19,636 nt of DNA from positions 1-19,636 of the forward strand of contig JBEVKF010000093.1 in assembly GCA_040509755.1 (NCBI GenBank). Reading direction: 5' to 3'. This document shows, one piece after another, positions 13,570 through 19,636 of this stretch. The translations under genes were made by a program, and so were the position numbers. Each line of letters opens with the position of its first letter. Within the stretch, counting starts at the first letter, position 1. The stretch comes from JACVRW01 sp040509755 (GTDB taxonomy: Bacteria; Actinomycetota; Thermoleophilia; Solirubrobacterales; Thermoleophilaceae). Below the pieces are notes generated by a model. The model had not been told where the DNA came from. It made no database searches and saw only the letters and a list, made by a program, of their open reading frames with translations.

Positions 13570-14957
13570 CCGAGCTGCTCCTCCTGTTCGGCGTTGCTGT
13601 GCTCGTGGCAGCCAACGCTTTTTTCGTCGCGGGCGAATTCGCCCTGGTGCGTACGCGCGAGGGCCGGATCGAGCAGATGCGCGACGAAGGCAAGCGCGGC
13701 GCGACGCTCGTGCTGCGCCAGATCGACGCGATCGACGAGTACCTCTCCGCATGTCAGCTCGGGATCACCATGGCCTCGCTGGGGATCGGCTTCCTGGGCG
13801 AGCCCGCCATCGCGAGCCTGCTCGAGGACATGTTCGGAGACTCGATCTCCCACAACCTGTCGCTTGCGATCTCCCTCACGATCGCCTACCTGATCACCAC
13901 GGCGCTCCACATCAGCGTGGGCGAGCAGGTGCCGAAGATCTATGCGATCGTGCACGCGGAGCCCACGGCGCTGCGTGTCGCGCGCCCGCTCCACTGGTTC
14001 CGGGTCGCCTTCAGCCCGCTGATCTGGCTGTTGAACACCGCGTCCAACGCCATGCTGCGGGTGCTCGGGGTCGACGCCAAGGCGGAGTTCGAGGAGGTTT
14101 CCTCCTCGGAGGACCTCAAGCTGCTGATCGTCCGCAGCGCCCACGGCGGCAAGATCGACGCCGGCGAGGCGGGCATGCTCTCGGGCGTCTTCCACCTGCA
14201 CGAGCAGCAGGCGCGCCAGGTCATGACGCCGATCCCGGCAGTGGTCACGACGGACGTGTCCGAGAGCGCGGAGACCGCGCTACGCCGCTGCGTGGACTCC
14301 GGCCACACACGCCTCGTGGTCACCGAGGAGGACAACACCGACCGCATCAAGGGCATCGTGCATTCCAACTCCCTGGCGCGGCGGCTCATGTCGGACGGGC
14401 CCGACGCCTCGATCGCCGACAGCGTCAAGGACGCGCTGATCGTCCCCGAGACAAAGCCGTTGGACGACCTGCTGGCCGACCTTCAGCGCGAGCGCGCGTC
14501 GATGGCAGTGGTGGTGGACGAGTACGGCCGAACGGCGGGCATCGTCACGGTCGAGGACATCATCGAGGAGGTCGTGGGGGAGATCGCCGACGAGACCGAT
14601 CCGGCGATCGCAGGCATCAGGAGGCTCGCCAACGGCGACTGGTGGGTGCGCGGCCACGTGCCGATCACCGATCTCTCCGACTACGGACTCGAGCTGCCGG
14701 TGGACTCCGAGGCCTACAACTCGGTCGGCGGCTTTGTGTTCGGCGAGCTCGGGCGGCTGCCGAAGCGCGGCGACATGGTGCGCGTGAACGGCTATTCCCT
14801 GCGTGTCGAGGCGGTGCGCGAGAACCGAGTCGAGGCGGTGCGCATTCGCGACCACCACGCCGACGAGGAGGACGACGCCACCGTCCCGCTGGCCCCGCGC
14901 CCGGTGGAAGAGGCCGCTTCCACGCCGCGCCGCCGCGAGCGCGAACAGAGGTCCTGA
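13566..14957 (+). CDS. CorC/HlyC-type membrane protein (CNNM-like, DUF21-CBS-CorC_HlyC)
   Basis: A 463-residue protein with the full three-part architecture. The DUF21 membrane domain (about 1-185) starts LLLLFGVAVLVAANAFFVAGEFALV and contains YLSACQLGITMASLGIGFLGEP and HISVGEQVPK. A pair of CBS domains (about 205-330) includes VMTPIPAVVTT and MAVVVDEYGRTAGIVTVEDIIEEVVGEI. The CorC_HlyC domain is at about 345-430. The family, often annotated hemolysin-like, includes CNNM/CorC proteins involved in Mg2+ (and Co2+) export, with CBS domains that sense Mg-ATP. The ATG at 13566 has only a weak ribosome-binding site and overlaps the leader ORF stop. The tail after 430 is charged and disordered. Confidence 0.9.
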   Translation: MTELLLLFGVAVLVAANAFFVAGEFALVRTREGRIEQMRDEGKRGATLVLRQIDAIDEYLSACQLGITMASLGIGFLGEPAIASLLEDMFGDSISHNLSLAISLTIAYLITTALHISVGEQVPKIYAIVHAEPTALRVARPLHWFRVAFSPLIWLLNTASNAMLRVLGVDAKAEFEEVSSSEDLKLLIVRSAHGGKIDAGEAGMLSGVFHLHEQQARQVMTPIPAVVTTDVSESAETALRRCVDSGHTRLVVTEEDNTDRIKGIVHSNSLARRLMSDGPDASIADSVKDALIVPETKPLDDLLADLQRERASMAVVVDEYGRTAGIVTVEDIIEEVVGEIADETDPAIAGIRRLANGDWWVRGHVPITDLSDYGLELPVDSEAYNSVGGFVFGELGRLPKRGDMVRVNGYSLRVEAVRENRVEAVRIRDHHADEEDDATVPLAPRPVEEAASTPRRREREQRS

Positions 14958-15021
14958 GGCAGGCCGAACCAGGCGGTTCCGTCCGTAGCGAGGTCTACGT
15001 TCGCTTTGCAGTGCTTCTCGT

Positions 15022-15030
15022 AGGAGGAGG
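15022..15030 (+). promoter_or_regulatory. Strong Shine-Dalgarno of the 78-aa ORF
   Basis: AGGAGGAGG lies about 10 bases before the ATG at 15041. It is one of the strongest ribosome-binding sites in the window and decides the start of the small gene. Confidence 0.65.
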
Positions 15031-15040
15031 TCTCGCAGGG

Positions 15041-15277
15041 ATGTGGTGCGCCAAGCTGAGCGACTCGCAGCGCGATGCCATGCGCGCGCTGATCAAGGCA
15101 CAGCCCGAGGCCGGGCCGGCGCTGGTGGCCGCGCTCGAGGCGCTGGATCTCGCTCGCTGGGACGACCTGCCCGAGGCCACGCTTCCCTGGGAGCGGGTCT
15201 CGGAGCTGGCCTCGAGACAAGGGTGTGGCGAGGCCGACGTCGTGTGGGATCTCACCGCCGGCAGCCGAGCCGCCTGA
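15041..15277 (+). CDS. Uncharacterised 78-aa protein
   Basis: I do not recognise a family. The product starts MWCAKLSDSQRDAMRALIKA and has two predicted helices rich in Ala/Leu/Glu, a WDDLPEATLPWERV segment, two cysteines and no membrane segment. The ATG at 15041 is preceded by a strong AGGAGGAGG site, which is why this start is chosen within a longer open frame. It lies 83 bases after the CorC-like gene and could be cotranscribed with it. It converges on the 3-hydroxyacyl-CoA dehydrogenase gene, with a palindrome between them. Confidence 0.55.
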   Translation: MWCAKLSDSQRDAMRALIKAQPEAGPALVAALEALDLARWDDLPEATLPWERVSELASRQGCGEADVVWDLTAGSRAA

Positions 15278-15290
15278 CTCCCCGATTGTC

Positions 15291-15307
15291 AAGGGGTCTG
15301 ACCCTTT
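15291..15307. terminator. Palindrome between convergent genes, possible bidirectional terminator
   Basis: AAGGGGTCTGACCCTTT forms an 8-pair near-perfect inverted repeat around a single central base, with one G-T pair. It lies between the stops of the 78-aa gene and the convergent dehydrogenase gene. It could act as a terminator in both directions. Similar GGGGTCTGACCC palindromes also occur as dispersed repeats in bacterial genomes, so a repeat element is an alternative. Confidence 0.5.
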
Positions 15308-15309
15308 AA

Positions 15310-16071
15310 CTAGTCGTACTCGTAGAACCCCTCGCCCGCCTTGCGGCCGAGTTTTCCGTCCGCGATCAGCTCGCGCAGGCGCGGCGGCACCTCGCACCCG
15401 ATCGCTTGGCCGATTGACGCCGCCACGTCCAGGCCGACCAGGTCGAGGAGCGCGAGCGGTCCCATTGGGTGGCCGGCGCCGAGCGTCATGCAGGTGTCGA
15501 TCGACTTTGCGTCGAGGCCGTTTCGCTCGAGCAGGCGAACGGCGTCGAAGAGGTAGGGAAAAAGCAGCTTGTTGACGACAAAGCCGGCGGAGTCGGGCAC
15601 CTCGACCGCCGTCTTTCCGAGCATTGCGCAGAGCTCGAGCAGCCGCGCGCGAGTGGACTCGGCGGCGGCGTCGGGGAAGGACAGCTCGACCAGTTCCATC
15701 CTGTGCACCGGGTTGAACACGTGCAAGGCACCGAAGCGGTCGGGCCGGCCGCTCGCTGTCGCGAGCTCCGACACCGACAGCGACGAGGTTGTGGTGGCAA
15801 GGACGGCGTCGCCTGAGAGGACCCCCGCGAGGCGCCTGTAGAGCTCGCGCTTGGCCTGGGGATCCTCGGCAATGGCCTCGATGACGATCGTGCAGGCACT
15901 CAGCTCCGCCAGGTCCGTAACCACCCGCGCGGTCTGCTCGACACTCGCGCAAGCACGATCGGCCGACGCCTCGCTGCGGGCCCAGAGGACCACGTCATAC
16001 GCCTCCGCGGCGGCTCGGGCGAGCCCGCACGCGATTGCTCCACTGCCTGCTATTCCGAGCCTCTGAGCCAT
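15310..16071 (-). CDS. 3-hydroxyacyl-CoA dehydrogenase (3-hydroxybutyryl-CoA dehydrogenase type)
   Basis: A 253-residue single-domain-pair enzyme of the L-3-hydroxyacyl-CoA dehydrogenase family, which oxidises 3-hydroxyacyl-CoA with NAD+ in beta-oxidation or works in reverse in butyryl-CoA synthesis. The NAD-binding fold has Gly9-x-Gly11-x4-Gly16 (GSGAIACG). The catalytic His117 lies in LHVFNPVHRMELVEL and Glu129 sits 12 residues later, matching the His-Glu pair spacing of the family. The C-terminal domain has DSAGFVVNKLLFPYLFDAV, GAGHPMGPLALLDLVGLD and ends KLGRKAGEGFYEY. It is slightly shorter than the usual ~285 residues. It is divergent from a thiolase gene with a shared operator-like site. 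Confidence 0.88.
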   Translation of the reverse strand: MAQRLGIAGSGAIACGLARAAAEAYDVVLWARSEASADRACASVEQTARVVTDLAELSACTIVIEAIAEDPQAKRELYRRLAGVLSGDAVLATTTSSLSVSELATASGRPDRFGALHVFNPVHRMELVELSFPDAAAESTRARLLELCAMLGKTAVEVPDSAGFVVNKLLFPYLFDAVRLLERNGLDAKSIDTCMTLGAGHPMGPLALLDLVGLDVAASIGQAIGCEVPPRLRELIADGKLGRKAGEGFYEYD

Positions 16072-16074
16072 TGG

Positions 16075-16090
16075 TTGACTGGTCAGTCAA
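16075..16090. promoter_or_regulatory. Operator-like inverted repeat between dehydrogenase and thiolase genes
   Basis: TTGACTGGTCAGTCAA has perfect 6-base arms (TTGACT/AGTCAA) around GGTC. It fills the middle of the 36-base divergent gap, 4 bases from the dehydrogenase ATG. The form is typical of TetR-family operators that control fatty-acid degradation genes. A repressor bound here could shut off both genes. No regulator gene is present in the window. Confidence 0.65.
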
Positions 16091-16101
16091 TGGAGTACCC
16101 T
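16075..16101 (+). promoter_or_regulatory. Possible leaderless promoter of the thiolase gene
   Basis: TTGACT (16075-16080) and TACCCT (16096-16101) could be -35 and -10 elements, although the 15-base spacing is short. The TANNNT hexamer ends 6 bases before the ATG at 16108, the usual position for leaderless transcripts in actinobacteria. There is no Shine-Dalgarno before that ATG. The operator arms overlap the -35. Confidence 0.45.
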
Positions 16102-16107
16102 AGCCGC

Positions 16108-17280
<1,173 letters not shown>

Positions 17281-17335
17281 CTCAGACCGCGCGGACGGCG
17301 CTCATGATCCGGACTGGGGTGCCGACATCTGGGGC

Positions 17336-17764
17336 ATGGGCACCCAGACCCAACGCTCGCGCGACGAGCGCGGCTTCACGCTGATCGAGATCTTGATTGT
17401 GATCATCGTGATCGGGATCCTGACCGCGATCGTGCTGCCGATCTTCCTGCACCAAACCCAGAAGGGCGACGACGCCTCTGCGAAGTCCAACGTGCGCTCG
17501 CTGGTCAGCGCGGTCGAGGCTTGCTACACCGGCACCACCACCTACGCGGACTGCGACTCGGCGGCGGAGCTCGAGATCGCAGGGCTGCCGTACGGGCCAG
17601 GCGCCGGCCAGGTGTCCGTGGTGTCCGCGTCGACCAACAACTTCCAGGTGCGGGCGATCTCCAAGCACAGCAGCAACTTCAACTGGTCACGCACAGGCGG
17701 GACGATCACGCGGACCTGCACGCCCGTAAGCCAGGGCGACTGCAGCGCCGCGGGCGATTGGTGA
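17336..17764 (+). CDS. Type IV pilin-like protein
   Basis: A 142-residue prepilin. A short basic leader ends in Gly13, followed by the class III signal FTLIEILIVIIVIGILTAIV with Glu at position +5 of the mature protein. This is the site cut by prepilin peptidase and used in pilus assembly. The globular part has four cysteines, paired in sequence as ACYTGTTTYADC and RTCTPVSQGDC, probably two disulfides. No other pilus assembly gene is in the window, so it is an isolated pilin. It lies 39 bases before the kinase gene. Confidence 0.88.
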   Translation: MGTQTQRSRDERGFTLIEILIVIIVIGILTAIVLPIFLHQTQKGDDASAKSNVRSLVSAVEACYTGTTTYADCDSAAELEIAGLPYGPGAGQVSVVSASTNNFQVRAISKHSSNFNWSRTGGTITRTCTPVSQGDCSAAGDW

Positions 17765-17803
17765 CCTTCCGCACCTGAGGACGGCGGTTATCCACGCTCC
17801 GGC

Positions 17804-19393
17804 GTGGGTACAAACCGCGGAGTGCCGGTTACCACGCAGGGATCTCTTCTCGGCGGGCGCTATCGGGTGAAGGGGCACCTCGGCTCCGGCGGCATGGCGT
17901 CGGTGCTCCTCTGCGAAGACGAGCATCTGGGCCGCAAGGTCGCCGTCAAGCGCCTTCACTCCGACAGCCCGTCCGAGTCCGTACGCCGCTTCGTCCGCGA
18001 GGCCAAGCTCGGGGCCTCGCTCAACCATCCCAACATCGTGTCGGTGTTCGACACCCTCAGCGATGACGAGGGCGTCCTGATCGTCATGGAGTACGTGGAA
18101 GGCGAGGCCCTTTCGAGCGCCTTGAAGCGCGGGCCGCTCGACGAGCGCAGGGTCGCCGCCATCGCGCGCGACCTCGGTTCCGCGCTCGACCATGCTCATG
18201 ACAGCGGTGTGGTGCACCGCGACGTCAAGCCGGGGAACGTGTTGCTGGGAGCGGGCGGCACCACGAAGCTCGTCGACCTGGGCATCGCCACGGCCGTCGA
18301 TCAGACGCGCATCACGCACAGGGGAACGGTTCTCGGAACGGCCGCGTACATGGCGCCCGAGCAGCTCGGGGGCGGGGAGATCGGCCCCTACACGGACATC
18401 TACGGGCTCGCCGCCGTTCTCTACGAGGCGCTTGCCGGGCGGCGTCCCCGGCCCGGGCGAACACCGCTCGAGATCGCCCACCGGATCGCCACTGAGGAGC
18501 CTCCGGACATCCGTGACGTCCTGCCCAGGGCTCCGGGGGAGGCAGCCGAAGCGCTCAAGCGCGGCATGTCGCGCGAGCCCGCCGGCCGGCCCGGATCGGC
18601 GGGTGAGCTCGCCCGCGAGGTCGCTCACGCTCTCGACGCGCGCTCCGCGGCCGCCGACGGCCCCCCGACTGCTGCCACTCGGTTCGTGCAGGAGGAGCGG
18701 GCGGCTCCGCCTCCCGCCAAGCCGCCTCCCGCCAAGCCGCCTCCCGCCACGCCGCCCCCCGCCCTGCCCGGGCGCCCCGCGAGTGGTCCGCGACGTCCGG
18801 CGCGTGGTTCCCGGCGTCCGGCCGCGGCCGTGGTGCTCGCGCTCGTCCTCGTCGCCGTCGCGGCGGCGGCCGTGATCGGCGCCGCTCTCTCGTCAGACGA
18901 TGGCGGGGACGAGGGCCGCCAGGCCGCCGGTGAACAGGCGCAGGAGAGCGGCGGCGCAAAGGCCAAGAAGAAGACGAACAAGAAGAATTCCGACACGGGG
19001 CAGTCGGGCGCGCAGGCCCCGGCCGCCGAGCCCGAGGCCACGCCGGAGGAGCCGGCGGAGGAGCCGGCGGACGAGCCGTCAGAGGAGCCGGCGGAGGAGC
19101 CCACGACCGTCGGCCCGGCGCGCGGCGCAGAGCTCAACGACCAGGGGTTCGCCCTGATCCAGCAGGGCGATTTCGCGGGCGCGGTCCCGGTCTTGCAGGA
19201 GGCGGTGGCATCGTGGCCCGAAGACAGCCGCGAGCTCACCTACGCGTACGCGCTCTTCAACCTCGGGCAAGCCCTCAACCGCTCTGGGCGGGCCGCCGAG
19301 GCGATCCCCTATCTGGAGAAGCGCCTCACCTGGGACAACCAGACCGACAAGGTCCAGGCAGAGCTGGACGACGCGCGCCGCAACGCCGGCTAG
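17804..19393 (+). CDS. PknB-like Ser/Thr protein kinase with C-terminal TPR-like domain
   Basis: A 529-residue membrane kinase. The catalytic domain (about 17-280) has the glycine loop LGSGGMASV, Lys49 in VAVKRL, HRDVKPGNV with Asp140 and Asn145, DLG at 158-160 in place of DFG, and MAPEQ. A Pro-rich juxtamembrane stretch (PPPAK repeats) leads to one membrane helix (near 347-367). Outside follow a Lys-rich patch, an EEPAEEPADEP acidic stretch and a C-terminal TPR-like helical repeat (LNDQGFALIQQGDFAGAVPVL, LFNLGQALNRSGRAAEAIPYL). PASTA repeats, usual in PknB, are absent. The start is uncertain: GTG at 17804 or GTG at 17822, and neither has a clear ribosome-binding site. Confidence 0.9.
   Translation: MGTNRGVPVTTQGSLLGGRYRVKGHLGSGGMASVLLCEDEHLGRKVAVKRLHSDSPSESVRRFVREAKLGASLNHPNIVSVFDTLSDDEGVLIVMEYVEGEALSSALKRGPLDERRVAAIARDLGSALDHAHDSGVVHRDVKPGNVLLGAGGTTKLVDLGIATAVDQTRITHRGTVLGTAAYMAPEQLGGGEIGPYTDIYGLAAVLYEALAGRRPRPGRTPLEIAHRIATEEPPDIRDVLPRAPGEAAEALKRGMSREPAGRPGSAGELAREVAHALDARSAAADGPPTAATRFVQEERAAPPPAKPPPAKPPPATPPPALPGRPASGPRRPARGSRRPAAAVVLALVLVAVAAAAVIGAALSSDDGGDEGRQAAGEQAQESGGAKAKKKTNKKNSDTGQSGAQAPAAEPEATPEEPAEEPADEPSEEPAEEPTTVGPARGAELNDQGFALIQQGDFAGAVPVLQEAVASWPEDSRELTYAYALFNLGQALNRSGRAAEAIPYLEKRLTWDNQTDKVQAELDDARRNAG
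18707..18766 (+). repeat. Four tandem 15-base repeats in the kinase linker
   Basis: CCGCCTCCCGCCAAG occurs twice and then twice more with changes. It encodes PPPAK, PPPAK, PPPAT, PPPAL in the Pro-rich segment between kinase domain and membrane helix. Such repeats often vary in copy number by slippage. Confidence 0.85.
19046..19105 (+). repeat. Five tandem 12-base repeats in the kinase outer linker
   Basis: Copies of GAGGAGCCGGCG (some diverged) encode EEPA EEPA DEPS EEPA EEPT. They form the acidic Pro-rich spacer between membrane helix and TPR-like domain. Confidence 0.85.
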
Positions 19394-19636
19394 ATGATTG
19401 GTTCCGGATCCGTGTGCCTTTGGGGGGCGCGCCAGACCAAGCTGGGCGCCGCACGCGGACGAATGCCCAGCCGCAAGCACTCGGCTCGGCCGAGTGCGCG
19501 CGGATCCGGATAGTTACGTAACTCTCGGCGAGGACGCGGGGGGCGAGCCAGCGCCGTTATGGCGCGCCATCCGGAGGTGCAGGGATTTGGGATCAGTCAT
19601 CTAGCTACTCGGCCCACGCAGCAGGGCGAGGATGCG
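19394..19636. other. Non-coding region after the kinase gene
   Basis: No gene was recognised. It contains the hairpin at 19477-19497, a perfect palindrome GTTACGTAAC at 19513-19522, and inverted copies of TCCGGATCCG near 19404 and 19501. A second small hairpin (GCGCC-GTTAT-GGCGC) is at 19551-19565. No tRNA-like fold was found. Confidence 0.45.
19477..19497 (+). terminator. Hairpin downstream of the kinase gene
   Basis: GCACTCGGC-TCG-GCCGAGTGC is a perfect 9-pair stem with a 3-base loop, 83 bases after the kinase stop. It lacks a T-run, as many actinobacterial terminators do. A protein-binding site is an alternative. Confidence 0.55.

Noticed and set aside
13751..15040. Upstream part of the frame containing the 78-aa protein
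   Set aside because: It is an out-of-frame reading of the CorC-like gene. The strong ribosome-binding site supports the start at 15041.
18158..18300. Kinase pseudokinase possibility because of DLG in place of DFG
   Set aside because: The catalytic Lys, HRD Asp, Asn and the metal-binding Asp of DLG are all present, and DLG is tolerated in active kinases.
19394..19636. tRNA or other structured RNA at the right end
   Set aside because: Hairpins are present but no cloverleaf, T-loop sequence or CCA end could be built.
19603..19636. Possible C-terminal end (RILALLRGPSS) of a minus-strand gene entering from the right
   Set aside because: Only 11 codons are visible, too few to support a gene.

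Overview
The window looks like chromosomal DNA from a high-GC actinobacterium. The likeliest home is the Thermoleophilia/Solirubrobacterales, or a metagenome contig from that group. This is inferred from uniformly high GC, many GTG starts, an F420-type (LLM) oxidoreductase, a SigK/RskA-like sigma/anti-sigma pair, a secreted protein with an Arg/Lys-rich beta-sandwich C-terminus, and a cytosolic BtuF-like protein. No rRNA, tRNA, CRISPR array, insertion sequence or phage gene was seen.

Layout. Positions 1-1982 are a patchwork of truncated genes: a glmS fragment, an araC fragment, an alpha/beta hydrolase-adenylate cyclase pseudogene and a universal-stress-protein-like remnant. From 6064 down to 1979 runs a tight minus-strand operon with overlapping stops and starts: CCG-type iron-sulfur protein, FAD-linked oxidase, 86-aa unknown protein, LLM oxidoreductase. 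Next come an intradiol-dioxygenase remnant, a secreted protein, and a minus-strand pair (DUF4383 membrane protein, AlkZ-like winged-helix glycosylase). Divergent from that pair is a plus-strand cluster of ECF sigma factor, RskA-like anti-sigma factor and zinc-finger rhomboid protease. An alpha/beta-hydrolase remnant, a BtuF-like protein and a pterin-dehydratase remnant follow.

The right part holds a CorC/HlyC-type membrane protein preceded by a possible 19-codon Asp/Pro leader peptide, a 78-aa unknown protein, a divergent 3-hydroxyacyl-CoA dehydrogenase/thiolase pair around a palindromic operator-like site, a type IV pilin-like protein and a PknB-like Ser/Thr kinase with a C-terminal TPR-like segment.

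How the genes may work together. The redox operon probably oxidises a 2-hydroxyacid-like substrate and passes electrons through FAD and Fe-S centres, with an F420/flavin enzyme linked to it. The dehydrogenase and thiolase fit fatty-acid or acyl-CoA beta-oxidation under shared repression. The sigma, anti-sigma and rhomboid genes form a plausible envelope-stress signalling unit. Single-base indels are concentrated in genes that are also truncated, while about sixteen neighbouring reading frames are intact. This suggests real gene decay more than general sequencing error, although an assembly chimera at the left end cannot be excluded.
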